From positions 1,736,416-1,800,415 of the forward strand of contig NZ_NIPO01000001.1 of assembly GCF_002807015.1 (NCBI RefSeq): 64,000 bases of DNA, in the 5' to 3' direction. The notes under the pieces were generated by a model. That model made no database searches. It had not been told where the DNA came from and saw nothing but the letters and a program-made list of their open reading frames with translations. This document shows positions 25,690-34,846 of this stretch, one piece after another; the stretch's first letter is position 1, and each line of letters begins with the position of its first letter. A program made the translations under genes and the position numbers. This DNA is from Avrilella dinanensis. GTDB taxonomy: Bacteria; Bacteroidota; Bacteroidia; Flavobacteriales; Flavobacteriaceae.

Positions 25690-26412
25690 ATGGAAAGCTT
25701 TTCAACCAAAGACATCGTAGGCGAAATCGTCGCCAAAAATTACAAAACGGCAAAAATATTCAAAGATAATCACATTGATTACTGCTGTAACGGCAAAAGA
25801 ACGATTGCAGACGCCTGTGCATCACAAAACATTGATGAAGCAAAAATCATCGAAGAACTTAACCGTGTACAATCTACAGAAAATTCTGCTGCTACAGATT
25901 ACAACAGTTGGCCGATAGATTTACTGGCGGATTATGTAGAAAAAAAACACCACCGATACGTGGAAGAAAAAATACCGGAAATTCAGCCACTAATCCATAA
26001 AATTGTGTCCGTTCACGGCAACCGCCACCCTGAACTGGAAAAAATAGCCGAACTATTCAAGGAAACTTCCGGCGAATTAACCAAACACATGAAAAAAGAA
26101 GAGCTGATGTTGTTTCCGTATATTAAAAATCTGGTAAAAGCAAAAGAAAATGGTGCTATCCCTGCCCCACCGTTCGGAACAGTTGCTAACCCAATCCAGC
26201 AAATGATGCACGAACACGACACGGAAGGCGAACGTTTCAGACAGATAGCCCAACTTGCCGACAATTACACCCTGCCAAGCGATGCGTGCAATACTTATCG
26301 GGTAACATTTCAACTGCTGAAAGAATTTGAAGAAGATTTACATTTGCATATTCATCTGGAAAATAATATCTTGTTCCCTAAAGCCATGCAATTAGAAAAT
26401 GAATTACAATAA
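25690..26412 (+). CDS. ric: Iron-sulfur cluster repair di-iron protein (Ric/ScdA/YtfE)
   Basis: Ric repairs iron-sulfur clusters damaged by nitric oxide or peroxide and reduces NO at its di-iron centre. The 240-residue protein has an N-terminal DUF542 domain with the Cys pair in DYCCNGK (Cys32-Cys33). A hemerythrin-like four-helix domain carries the His/Glu ligands (HRYVEEKIPE, HGNRHPEL, HMKKEELMLFPY, HEHDTEGE, HLHIHLENNILFP). It is transcribed from a strong promoter with a palindromic operator candidate, and is followed two bases later by a DUF488 gene. Confidence 0.93.
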   Translation: MESFSTKDIVGEIVAKNYKTAKIFKDNHIDYCCNGKRTIADACASQNIDEAKIIEELNRVQSTENSAATDYNSWPIDLLADYVEKKHHRYVEEKIPEIQPLIHKIVSVHGNRHPELEKIAELFKETSGELTKHMKKEELMLFPYIKNLVKAKENGAIPAPPFGTVANPIQQMMHEHDTEGERFRQIAQLADNYTLPSDACNTYRVTFQLLKEFEEDLHLHIHLENNILFPKAMQLENELQ

Positions 26413-26414
26413 AA

Positions 26415-26765
26415 ATGATTAGCATCAAACGGATTTATGAAGATTCATCTTCCGAAGATGGGTACAGAATGCTGGTGGACAGACTTTGGCCTCGGGGAAT
26501 GAGCAAGGAAAAAGCCAATCTTGACGAGTGGAATAAATCTGTTGCACCATCAACCGATTTGAGAAAATGGTTTGGTCATCGTCCCGAACGATTTGAGGAA
26601 TTTTCTCAACATTATGAATCTGAGCTGGAAAACCATCAAGATGAATTAAACAAATTGCGGGATATTGCCAAAAAACAAAATCTGACGTTGCTATATGCCG
26701 CAAAAAATCCGGAAATAAATCATGCTGTTGTTCTCAAAAAGGTTTTGGAAAACAATATAGCCTAA
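26415..26765 (+). CDS. DUF488 family protein (YeaO-like)
   Basis: A 116-residue protein matching the DUF488/YeaO family: IKRIYED at the start, the signature RMLVDRLWPRGMSKEKA, WNKSVAPSTDLRKWFGH and LLYAAKNPEINHA near the end. The family's function is unknown. It begins 2 bases after ric stops, so it is co-transcribed and likely co-regulated with nitrosative stress repair, which is the best clue to its role. The ATG is unambiguous. Confidence 0.85.
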   Translation: MISIKRIYEDSSSEDGYRMLVDRLWPRGMSKEKANLDEWNKSVAPSTDLRKWFGHRPERFEEFSQHYESELENHQDELNKLRDIAKKQNLTLLYAAKNPEINHAVVLKKVLENNIA

Positions 26766-26769
26766 ATTA

Positions 26770-27042
26770 CTACTTTTTCCCAAATTTTCGGTTGAGTAAT
26801 ACCTCTCCCGGATTTTTGGGATTTTCTTTGCTTCCTCTCAGGTATATAACTAACCCGTTCAGGAAATTACGCAAAATCTGGTCTTTGCATTCTACATATT
26901 TCGGGTGGTCTTCGTTGCGGAAAAAATTGCCTATTTCGCCTTTTGAAATTCTGAAATCTACCAAAGACAAAATATTAACTATCTCATCATCACGCAACTG
27001 CAAAGCAACTCTCAGCTTTTTTAAAACATCATTGTTCGTCAT
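26770..27042 (-). CDS. DUF1456 family protein (YehS-like)
   Basis: A 90-residue protein beginning MTNNDVLKKLRVAL. It has two copies of the short DUF1456 helical motif (LQLRDDEIVNIL, the mid-protein FFRNEDHPKYVECKDQILRNFLNGLVIYLRG) and ends NPGEVLLNRKF. The family is uncharacterised; the helical repeats suggest nucleic-acid or protein binding. The second ATG (27042) is chosen over 27048 because a TATTTTTG box lies at 27059-27066 on this strand, leaving almost no leader for the first. It converges on the DUF488 gene with 4 bases between. Confidence 0.8.
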   Translation of the reverse strand: MTNNDVLKKLRVALQLRDDEIVNILSLVDFRISKGEIGNFFRNEDHPKYVECKDQILRNFLNGLVIYLRGSKENPKNPGEVLLNRKFGKK

Positions 27043-27141
27043 AATCATACTTTACGTGCAAAAATAATGATATATTTATTATTACTGACCAATAAAGATT
27101 TATTTTCCCTATATTTATTGGTTGATAACAAACGGACGGAA

Positions 27142-27585
27142 ATGTATTCAAAAGAAGAGACTAAATTAATCAAACAGCGGTTTTGGACAGAATTCGGGCA
27201 GACTTATCCAAGGAAATGGCTGTTACATAAAACCAAAATAAAAGATTTTTCCTTCAAATTTTATGCAGATAACAAAAAAGCCTGCGTAATGCTCGATATG
27301 GAGCAAAAAGACGATGAGCTAAGAAAAATTTATTATCAGAAAATAGAATCTTTAAAAAATATTCTCACTGAAAATCATCTGCCGGGAGTTATTTTTGAAG
27401 AAAATTATTACCTGGATAACGGCAAACTGATTAGCCGTATATGGGTCGAAAAAGACGGTGTTTCTATAAACAATCCAAAAACATGGGACGACATTTTTGT
27501 CTTTTTCCACGATAATATGAATGAATTTGAATTATTTTTCTACGAGTTTGAAGATTATATCAAAGATTTAGATATCAATACCTGA
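27142..27585 (+). CDS. DUF4268 family protein
   Basis: A 147-residue protein starting MYSKEETKLIKQRFWTEFGQ and containing FSFKFYADNKKACVMLDMEQ, then WVEKDGVSIN and a C-terminal acidic/aromatic helix. This matches DUF4268, a domain whose members sometimes occur with nuclease-like proteins but mostly stand alone in Bacteroidota, as here. The upstream in-frame ATG 27067 would add 25 hydrophobic residues absent from relatives. The gene ends 2 bases before the start of the outer-membrane barrel gene. Confidence 0.72.
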   Translation: MYSKEETKLIKQRFWTEFGQTYPRKWLLHKTKIKDFSFKFYADNKKACVMLDMEQKDDELRKIYYQKIESLKNILTENHLPGVIFEENYYLDNGKLISRIWVEKDGVSINNPKTWDDIFVFFHDNMNEFELFFYEFEDYIKDLDINT

Positions 27586-27587
27586 CA

Positions 27588-29438
27588 TTGAGTTTCCGAT
27601 TAAAAATATATGGTCTTTTGTTGCTGTTTTGTCTGATTACACATGGTGTGAACGGACAAATTCAGGACACTATTGTGGACAGAGCTCCGCAAGACAGGGA
27701 AAAACTCGAAGAACTCACTTCAAAAAGCAAGTTTACGCGATGGTTGCGGAAAACCATATTTAAACCCAAGAGAATACAAACACAGCAAACTAATATTCAA
27801 GCAGTTAATCTAAATGAAATTGACAAAGATTTTGAAAAATTTCAGGGTAAAATTATTAGAAATATAAATATTGAAACCTTAGACCCTTTTGGATATTCAG
27901 AAAAAGACACTACTCGTGTTCCGACAAAAACCATAGATAAAATCGGGAATAGTCTTCACTTGAAAACCAAAGCATTTACTATCAAAAATCTATTATTATT
28001 TAAAAAACATAAGTCTTTTGATTCTATACAAATCAAAGAGAGTGAACGTATTATCCGTTCGCAAAGATATATCCGCAGAGTAATTATCAACCCGAAAGAA
28101 ATTGCCAACAATCCTGATTCGGTGGATATCAATATCCGTGTGTTGGACTCCTGGAGTATTTATCCGACCGGCAGTATTTCCACATCAAGTATGCGTCTGC
28201 GAATGGCGTCATATAATTTCGGCGGGTTCGGACATTATTTTTCCAACGAATATCGCACCCGGTTTAATGAAGGCAGACAAGGTTATGCTTCACAATATCA
28301 GCTAAACAATATTGCCAATACTTTCATTACGGCAGGTATCAGCTACCGGGACGATTTGGATAATAATATCTCAAAAACACTCTACGCCGAGCGACCTTTT
28401 TACTCGCCGCTTACCAAATGGGCAGGTGGTTTCTCGGTAGGACAGTACCACTATAAAGATTCGGTATATAACATTAATAGTGAATCCATCAGACATGAGT
28501 TAAAATACAATAATATTGACGTTTGGGGGGGATATGCCATAAAATTAACAGAAAAAGAAACGGTAAATAAAGTCATTACCAATCTGGTTACTTCGGTTCG
28601 GTTCACAGGGGTCGACCATCTGCAAAAGCCTGACCCACAATACAATCCTTATAATTATTATTCGGACAGCAAGCGTTTTTTGGTTAGTGTAGGTATCAAC
28701 TCACTGAATTATATGCAGGACAGATATATTTACGAGCACGACCGGATTGAGGATATTGCTGTCGGAAAAATTTTCTCGATTACTTCAGGTTTTCAACAGT
28801 TAGACGACCGGACAAGGACATATTTAGGAGCCCGGTTTGCTTTAGGCAAATATACTCAATCCGGTTATTTTGGCGGGGAAGTACAATGGGGGAGTTATTT
28901 TCATAAAAACCACTCCGAACAAAGTGTTTTCCGGTTGGAAGGGATTTATTTCACGCGCACGTTCAGTTTAGGCAACTGGCTTTTTCGGCAATTTGTTAAT
29001 CCTGAGCTGGTGTATGGATATAATCGTTTAGATTATTTCAAAGACAAGATTACACTCAACGGCACGTATGGAATTGATGGTTTTGACAGTTATAATCTGA
29101 GAGGAACGAAAAAATTATTGCTTAACTTTCAGACCCAGTCCTATGCACCAAATTCATGGTTTGGATTTCGTTTCAGTCCTTTTCTTTCCGGGTCATTAGG
29201 ATTAATTTCAGACCATGGGGAAAATTTATTCGACAGTGAACTTTACACTTCTGTTACATTGGGTGTGATGATTACCAACGATTTTTTGAATGTGAGTAAA
29301 ATTCAGCTATCTATCAGTTATTACCCGAAAATGCCCGGTGTAGGAAATCACATTATCCACACCAATCGTATCCGAAATAGTAATTTTGGATTGCAGGATT
29401 TCAGATATGGAACACCTCAAACCGTGCCTTATTTATGA
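27588..29438 (+). CDS. BamA/TamA-like outer-membrane beta-barrel protein
   Basis: A 616-residue exported protein with a signal peptide (cleaved near VNGQ). The N-terminal third contains a basic linker and a POTRA-like segment (FQGKIIRNINIETLDPFG to NIRVLDSW, about residues 80-190). Residues 190-616 are alternating aromatic/polar strands ending YGTPQTVPYL, typical of an outer-membrane barrel. It resembles Bacteroidota BamA/TamA-family relatives that lack several POTRA domains. The start is TTG 27588, because no ATG precedes the signal sequence closely. Its stop overlaps that of the convergent GlmU-like gene by 6 bases. Cargo or function is unknown. Confidence 0.72.
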   Translation: MSFRLKIYGLLLLFCLITHGVNGQIQDTIVDRAPQDREKLEELTSKSKFTRWLRKTIFKPKRIQTQQTNIQAVNLNEIDKDFEKFQGKIIRNINIETLDPFGYSEKDTTRVPTKTIDKIGNSLHLKTKAFTIKNLLLFKKHKSFDSIQIKESERIIRSQRYIRRVIINPKEIANNPDSVDINIRVLDSWSIYPTGSISTSSMRLRMASYNFGGFGHYFSNEYRTRFNEGRQGYASQYQLNNIANTFITAGISYRDDLDNNISKTLYAERPFYSPLTKWAGGFSVGQYHYKDSVYNINSESIRHELKYNNIDVWGGYAIKLTEKETVNKVITNLVTSVRFTGVDHLQKPDPQYNPYNYYSDSKRFLVSVGINSLNYMQDRYIYEHDRIEDIAVGKIFSITSGFQQLDDRTRTYLGARFALGKYTQSGYFGGEVQWGSYFHKNHSEQSVFRLEGIYFTRTFSLGNWLFRQFVNPELVYGYNRLDYFKDKITLNGTYGIDGFDSYNLRGTKKLLLNFQTQSYAPNSWFGFRFSPFLSGSLGLISDHGENLFDSELYTSVTLGVMITNDFLNVSKIQLSISYYPKMPGVGNHIIHTNRIRNSNFGLQDFRYGTPQTVPYL

Positions 29439-30608
29439 TTTCTGCCACTCGGTTGTTTCGTTATAAATATGTGTGAGTATATCCTTATCGTCCTGAGTAA
29501 GCTCCTGATGACGGCGTTTCATCACAATCTCAGCTGTCTGTAAAGCTTTGTTAATCATATAACTTTGTGTACCTTGAGGGCCTCCCCAAGTAAAATTCGG
29601 AATATAATTTCTTGGGAATCCTGCACCGAAAACGTTTGCACTCACCCCGACTACAGTTCCGGTGTTGAACATCGTATTGATACCGCATTTGCTATGGTCT
29701 GCCATCATCAATCCGCAAAACTGTAATCCTGTTTTTTCAAAAGAATCGCTTTCGTAACTCCACAATTTGACTTCATCATAGTTATTTTTCAGGTTGGAAT
29801 TATTACTGTCTGCACCGATATTACACCATTCGCCCAGCACTGAATTTCCCAGAAAACCATCGTGTCCTTTATTAGAATAGCCGAATAACACAGAATTGTT
29901 TACCTCTCCTCCCACTCTGCAATGTGGTCCTATGGTCGTGGCTCCGTATATTTTTGCTCCTAACTTAACCTGAGATTCTTCGCCCAAAGCGAATGGCCCT
30001 CTGATAACACTTCCTTCCATTACTTCGGCATTTTTCCCGATATAAATCGGTCCGGACAAAGCGTTCAGAATAACAAAGTTAAGCACAGCTCCTTCTTCAA
30101 TAAAGATATTTTCTTTGCTGAGATATTGCACAGTATCCGGAATAGGTTCTGAGTCCCTACCTTCAGTAATCAAATCAAAATCAGCACGCAATGCAATATC
30201 ATTTTTTCCAAAAATATCATAAGGCTTACAGATTACTGTACATTCTTGCTCAAAAAGGATTTGTTCGTAGGTATCGAAATCCACTTCTTCCTGATTTTCA
30301 TAGGCATAAAAAGCAACTATCTCATCATCATGAAACAAAGCCTGGTTGGGTTGCAGATTTTTGATAGATTCTACTAAATTTTCATTTGGCAGATAAGATG
30401 AATTAATAAACACGTTTTCCTCCATTTCTACCATCGGATATTTCTCTGCAAGATAATCTTCAGTAACCGTCGAGGTCGTACACCCGAGGTGATACTCCCA
30501 TTTTTCGCGAATGGTCAATATCCCGACTCTTATATCTGCCACCGGACGGGTAAATGTAAACGGTAAAAGAGCATCTCTGTATGCCCCATCAAATAAAATG
30601 TAATTCAT
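29433..30608 (-). CDS. GlmU-like sugar-nucleotidyltransferase/acetyltransferase family protein
   Basis: A 391-residue protein of the Bacteroidota alternative GlmU family. It starts MNYILFDGAYRDALLPFTFTRP, in place of the usual GlmU pyrophosphorylase loop. It ends in a left-handed beta-helix of hexapeptide repeats (about 165-340: GPIYIGKNAEVMEGSVIRGP, KIYGATTIGPHCRVGGEVNNS, NSVLGEWCNIGADSNNSN). The family is thought to make UDP-N-acetylglucosamine or related products for the envelope, but activity of this form is less established. ATG 30608 is chosen; the earlier ATG 30638 lies in the preceding terminator. Confidence 0.8.
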   Translation of the reverse strand: MNYILFDGAYRDALLPFTFTRPVADIRVGILTIREKWEYHLGCTTSTVTEDYLAEKYPMVEMEENVFINSSYLPNENLVESIKNLQPNQALFHDDEIVAFYAYENQEEVDFDTYEQILFEQECTVICKPYDIFGKNDIALRADFDLITEGRDSEPIPDTVQYLSKENIFIEEGAVLNFVILNALSGPIYIGKNAEVMEGSVIRGPFALGEESQVKLGAKIYGATTIGPHCRVGGEVNNSVLFGYSNKGHDGFLGNSVLGEWCNIGADSNNSNLKNNYDEVKLWSYESDSFEKTGLQFCGLMMADHSKCGINTMFNTGTVVGVSANVFGAGFPRNYIPNFTWGGPQGTQSYMINKALQTAEIVMKRRHQELTQDDKDILTHIYNETTEWQKS

Positions 30609-30622
30609 ATCTATCAAATAAA

Positions 30623-30656
30623 AAAAATGCCTTAACAAATGTAAGGCATTTTTATA
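30623..30656 (-). terminator. Terminator after the TlpA-family gene
   Basis: AAAAATGCCTTA (30623-30634) pairs with TAAGGCATTTTT (30642-30653). On the minus strand a T8 run follows. It separates the TlpA-type gene from the GlmU-like gene downstream. Confidence 0.8.
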
Positions 30657-30677
30657 AAACGAAATCTTTGGTTGAGA

Positions 30678-31805
30678 TTATTTTGCTAATAATTCAGCAA
30701 TTTTATCCTCTAATTCCTGTCCTCTCAAATCTTTGGCTGCAATGTTTCCGTCAGCATCTAAAATGAAAGTAGCCGGAATTGCGTTAATATTGTATTCTTT
30801 AGCAATTGGGTCGCTGAAATAGGCAAGATTAGAAATTTGTGTCCAAGTCAACCCGTCGTCCGCAATAGCTTTCAACCAAGCGTCTTTATCTCTGTCTAAA
30901 GAAACACCGATAATACTTAATCCCTGATCTTTATATTTCTCATAAATTCTAACCACATTCGGATTTTCTTTTCGGCAAGGTCCACACCAGGCTGCCCAGA
31001 AATCAATCACGGTTACTTTACCTAAGTTTTCTTTCAAAGATTCCTCTGTTCCTTCAGGTGTTGGTGCTGAAAAGTCTGGTGCTGGTTGTCCGATAGCTAA
31101 TTTAGCCGCATTATTAACCAATTCCTGTATATCTTTACCCACCTTAGTTGCCTTAAGCGAATCGTCCATTCCATTATAGATTTCAATCAGCTCTTCGTCA
31201 GTAATTTGTTTGTTTTGGTGCAATTGACTCAACATCATCAGAGAAGCGAAGTTTTTATTATTCTTTACAAAATTTTTAGAAACCTCACCCAATTCATCGG
31301 CAATCTTCATGTATTCTTCTCTCAGCTCATTCATAACGGTTTCGTCTCCGCTCATTCGAGCCTGCATCATTTTTTCGTTATTTTCTTCCTCAAAACGCTT
31401 TATTTTTTCCTCAACCGGTTTAGTCTGCTCTCTGAATGTCATAAAAGAATCATTGCCTTCAGTACCGGTAACTTTGGTGTTTTCGGTTTTATCTTTATCG
31501 TAAACAACTGTTATTTCTCCGTTTTCATAAATAAAAGGAAGATAGTACATTTGTTCCTGACCAAACTCCAGATATTTCATATCAATTTCGTCTGCCTTAC
31601 CGGCAAATGTGAATTTTCCTTCTGTTATTGCAACAGAATCTATTTTGGTCAAACCAGTATCTGAGTTTTCGTCGGCACTATTGATGTACACCATCGTTCC
31701 GTCCGCAAAACCTGTCACAGTACCGTTAATCGTAAATCCTTCTTGTTTTTGCTCACAAGAAATCAGCATCGCCATTGCCCCTAAGGCAAATAAAAACTTT
31801 TTCAT
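30678..31805 (-). CDS. TlpA-family thiol-disulfide lipoprotein with DUF4369 domain
   Basis: A 375-residue lipoprotein (lipobox MLISC, Cys17). The N-terminal domain (about 22-125) is DUF4369-like (INGTVTGFADGTMVYI, KFTFAGK). The middle is a charged helical segment. The C-terminal thioredoxin domain (about 240-375) has VIDFWAAWCGPCRKENP with the CxxC redox pair and the cis-Pro loop NAIPATFILD. Such proteins sit in the periplasm facing reduced cytochrome c or other disulfide substrates. Monocistronic. Good family call; the partner protein is unknown. Confidence 0.9.
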   Translation of the reverse strand: MKKFLFALGAMAMLISCEQKQEGFTINGTVTGFADGTMVYINSADENSDTGLTKIDSVAITEGKFTFAGKADEIDMKYLEFGQEQMYYLPFIYENGEITVVYDKDKTENTKVTGTEGNDSFMTFREQTKPVEEKIKRFEEENNEKMMQARMSGDETVMNELREEYMKIADELGEVSKNFVKNNKNFASLMMLSQLHQNKQITDEELIEIYNGMDDSLKATKVGKDIQELVNNAAKLAIGQPAPDFSAPTPEGTEESLKENLGKVTVIDFWAAWCGPCRKENPNVVRIYEKYKDQGLSIIGVSLDRDKDAWLKAIADDGLTWTQISNLAYFSDPIAKEYNINAIPATFILDADGNIAAKDLRGQELEDKIAELLAK

Positions 31806-32032
31806 TTTTTTGTCTTTTGTTTAAGGGGCTAATTTATAAAAAATATAGTCTATCTGAGAATATTTTAGATTATTTTATCACTATCGACCAATTTACCAAT
31901 AAAATAACCCAAAGAATTACACTCAACCAATCCCATTGTGCCCGAATATTTCTATTTTTTCTTTATATTATTCTGTTCAAATGTTTTTTATTTGCTAAAT
32001 TTCGGCTAATTATTACACTAAAGTAAATAGCG

Positions 32033-32989
32033 ATGCAAAAAATACCTAGCGTAAACCTGGAAGATTTTTTATCAGGCGACGAAAACAGACGGCAAAAATT
32101 TGTCAGTGAAATTGGAAAAGCCTACGAAGAAATCGGTTTTGTTGCTTTGAAAGGTCATTTTTTAGACCAACAATTAGTAGATGATTTATATCGGCAAATA
32201 AAAACATTTTTCAATCTGCCGGCAGCAACAAAATCTAAGTATGAAATACCTGGTATCGGTGGGCAAAGAGGATATGTATCGTTCGGAAAAGAAACTGCTA
32301 AAGGCTTTAAAACTGCTGATTTGAAAGAATTCTGGCACTTTGGTCAGTATGTAGAAAACGATGCTGAGCTCGAAGCCAGATATCCGAAGAATGTTATTGT
32401 TGAGGAGCTACCGGAATTCAACGAAATTGGAAAGAAAACCTATAAAATGCTTGAAAAAACAGGCGTTTATGTATTACGGGCATTGGCTTTATATCTCGAT
32501 TTGAACGAGTTTTATTTTGACGACCTTGTCCGAAACGGAAATTCTATTTTGCGACCGATACACTATCCTCCCATTCTCGAAGAACCCAGAGATGCGGTGC
32601 GTGCGGCTGCACATGGCGACATCAATCTGATTACGCTGCTGATGGGTGCTCAAGGAAAAGGGTTACAGGTTCAGAACCACGAAGGCGAATGGGTGGATGC
32701 GATTGCCGAAGAAGACGAATTGATGATTAATGTCGGCGATATGCTGTCGAGATTGACCAATAATAAACTAAAATCTACTATTCACCGGGTGGTTAATCCG
32801 CCGAGAGAATTGTGGGCAAGTTCGCGTTACTCTATTCCTTTTTTTATGCACCCTAAAGCCGACACTTCGCTTAATGTGCTTGAAAATTGTATTGATGAAA
32901 ACCACCCGAAATTATATGATGATATTACCGCCGGCGAATTTCTGACTGAGCGGTTGATTGAATTAGGTTTGATTAAAAAAGAAAAATAA
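32033..32989 (+). CDS. Isopenicillin N synthase-like 2-oxoglutarate/Fe(II) oxygenase
   Basis: A 318-residue double-stranded beta-helix oxygenase. It has the N-terminal DIOX_N-type region (IPSVNLEDFL, GFVALKGH) and the iron ligands HGD (AAHGDINLITLL) and the distal His in STIHRVVNP. The Arg of SRYSIPFF binds 2-oxoglutarate, the pattern of the plant-type 2OG-Fe(II) family. The substrate is unknown. Its stop overlaps the ATG of a LytS-type kinase by one base (TAATG), so it is translationally coupled to a two-component system, an unusual context. Confidence 0.87.
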   Translation: MQKIPSVNLEDFLSGDENRRQKFVSEIGKAYEEIGFVALKGHFLDQQLVDDLYRQIKTFFNLPAATKSKYEIPGIGGQRGYVSFGKETAKGFKTADLKEFWHFGQYVENDAELEARYPKNVIVEELPEFNEIGKKTYKMLEKTGVYVLRALALYLDLNEFYFDDLVRNGNSILRPIHYPPILEEPRDAVRAAAHGDINLITLLMGAQGKGLQVQNHEGEWVDAIAEEDELMINVGDMLSRLTNNKLKSTIHRVVNPPRELWASSRYSIPFFMHPKADTSLNVLENCIDENHPKLYDDITAGEFLTERLIELGLIKKEK

Positions 32990-33990
32990 TGAAATTTCCG
33001 GACAAGCAAACCTTGTTGATTATATTAGTTTCGGTAATATTTATCGCCGTACCGATATTGAGCTCGGTCGAGATTTATTCCGGAAAATCGCCTTTGCAAT
33101 CTGTCGATTTTTTACAGAAATTCTGCGGAACATTGCTCGTGGTCATTTTTTTCTATTTCAACTATTATTATCTCATTCCAAGACTGCACAACAAAGGAAC
33201 TTTTTGGGTATATTTATTTATTGTTGCCATATTCGGATTCATTATTGTTCGTGCTCCACATCTTATTTTTCCGGAAGTCGGTTATTCGGTCAAAAATCCT
33301 ACTTTCTGGCACCAGCTTATTTCCGACAAAACTTTTTATGAATTTCTGATTTCGGTATTGATTGCTATATTACTCACGCTTAACAAACAAATGAGCATCA
33401 TCGGGCAGGAAAAACTTAAATCGGAAGTGGCTTATCTCAAAGCTCAAATCAATCCGCATTTTTTATTTAACACACTCAACAGCCTGTATGCCTTGACGTT
33501 AGAAAAATCAGACGAAGCTCCGGAAGCCATTTTGAAATTGTCCGACATCATGCGGTATGTGGTTATAGAAAGTAGTAACGAAAAAGTGGAATTGCGGAAA
33601 GAAATCAATTATATCCAGAATTATATCGAACTGCAAAAACTACGTGTGGGCGGCAACACGGATTTTCAGCTGAAAATTTCCGGAAAAATTTCCAATCAAA
33701 TTATTACTCCGTTGATTTTTATTCCGTTTATCGAAAATGCTTTTAAATATGGACTGAGTACAAGCCAAAAATCTTTTATTCACATCAATATCAATATTTT
33801 TCCGACTTCGGTTGAAATGGATATTAAGAACAGTAAATCAGGTAATTATCCAAAAAATCATAAAAAAAGTAATACCGGCATACAAAATACCAGACAACGG
33901 TTGATGTATATTTACCCAAACCAGCATAAACTGAAAATCACTGATAATGAAGATGTTTTTCATGTTTATCTTAAAATAAATGTAGAATGA
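32989..33990 (+). CDS. LytS/YehU-type sensor histidine kinase
   Basis: A 333-residue kinase with four membrane helices (about 8-30, 40-60, 68-90, 115-130) and no extracellular domain. A coiled linker leads to the His_kinase motif LKAQINPHFLFNTLNSLYAL (phospho-His about 156), followed by the ATP-binding domain with PFIENAFKYG and the late GIQNTRQRL. These kinases pair with LytTR regulators. The ATG overlaps the oxygenase stop by one base and the stop overlaps the regulator start by four (ATGA). The signal is unknown. Confidence 0.9.
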   Translation: MKFPDKQTLLIILVSVIFIAVPILSSVEIYSGKSPLQSVDFLQKFCGTLLVVIFFYFNYYYLIPRLHNKGTFWVYLFIVAIFGFIIVRAPHLIFPEVGYSVKNPTFWHQLISDKTFYEFLISVLIAILLTLNKQMSIIGQEKLKSEVAYLKAQINPHFLFNTLNSLYALTLEKSDEAPEAILKLSDIMRYVVIESSNEKVELRKEINYIQNYIELQKLRVGGNTDFQLKISGKISNQIITPLIFIPFIENAFKYGLSTSQKSFIHININIFPTSVEMDIKNSKSGNYPKNHKKSNTGIQNTRQRLMYIYPNQHKLKITDNEDVFHVYLKINVE

Positions 33991-34661
33991 TACAAGCAAT
34001 AGCGATTGACGACGAACCGCTGGCACTGAAAGTAATCGAACACCATTGCAAAAAAACGGCCGGCATCAAACTGGAAAAAACGTTTACCAACTTGCAGGAA
34101 GCCTATAAATATCTGGAAGAATATCCGGTTGATTTGTTGTTTCTGGACATAGAAATGCCCCAGCAAAACGGCGTGGATTTTTACAAATCTCTGTCCGTCA
34201 AACCTTCGGTTATTTTCACAACGGCTTACGACCATTATGCCATTGAAGGATTTAATGTGAATGCGGTGGATTATATCCTGAAACCTATCAGCCTCGACAG
34301 ATTTCAGACAGCAGTAGAAAAGACAAAGAACTACCTGGAAAAAGTGGTGGATTACCTGATGATTCGGGCTGATTACAAGTTGTATAAAGTAGATTATTCT
34401 GAAATTTTATACATCGAAAGTTTAGACGATTATATTCAGATTTATTTAAACAGCAAAAGCAAAATCATCGCAAGAATGTCAATGAAAAACATCATTGAAA
34501 AACTGCCGTCTGAAATGTTTATCCGCATACACCGTTCGTATATTATCCCGACTGCCCGCGTGCAATCAATTAAAAATAAACAGATTGTGTTACCCGAAAT
34601 TACTTTGCCCGTCGGAGAAACTTTTCGGGAAAATGTACTCAAAAAATTTGAAAATCAATAA
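33987..34661 (+). CDS. LytTR-family response regulator
   Basis: A 224-residue regulator. The receiver domain has the acidic pair in AIAIDDEPLA, the phospho-acceptor Asp in LLFLDIEMPQ and Lys in YILKPI. The C-terminal LytTR DNA-binding domain (about 120-222) has the typical IRADYKLYKVDYSEILYIES, DDYIQIYL, FIRIHRSYII and LPVGETFRE strands. It is the cognate regulator of the upstream kinase. A terminator follows at 34.73 kb, so the oxygenase-kinase-regulator set forms one three-gene operon. Confidence 0.92.
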   Translation: MIQAIAIDDEPLALKVIEHHCKKTAGIKLEKTFTNLQEAYKYLEEYPVDLLFLDIEMPQQNGVDFYKSLSVKPSVIFTTAYDHYAIEGFNVNAVDYILKPISLDRFQTAVEKTKNYLEKVVDYLMIRADYKLYKVDYSEILYIESLDDYIQIYLNSKSKIIARMSMKNIIEKLPSEMFIRIHRSYIIPTARVQSIKNKQIVLPEITLPVGETFRENVLKKFENQ

Positions 34662-34727
34662 TTATTTATTAGTTTTGCTTTAACTTCGGTTTTATACCGA
34701 GGGTTTCATAAGTGTTTTTTTGGTTAC

Positions 34728-34759
34728 AAGCGAGAGGTGGTTCTCTCGCTTATTTTTTT
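34728..34759 (+). terminator. Terminator of the oxygenase-LytS-LytTR operon
   Basis: AAGCGAGAG (34728-34736), loop GTGGTT, CTCTCGCTT (34743-34751), then ATTTTTTTAT. Confidence 0.88.
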
Positions 34760-34846
34760 ATCTTAACGTAAAATTAGGAATTGCAAGGACAAACATTTAT
34801 ATTTACTTCGTTAAACATTGATTTCAGTAACACAATTCGTTCAAAT

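Noticed and set aside
29433..29438. The 6-base overlap of two converging stops as a possible annotation error.
   Set aside because: Both proteins end at natural family ends (an aromatic terminal strand on one side, a helical tail on the other), so the overlap is real and ordinary.
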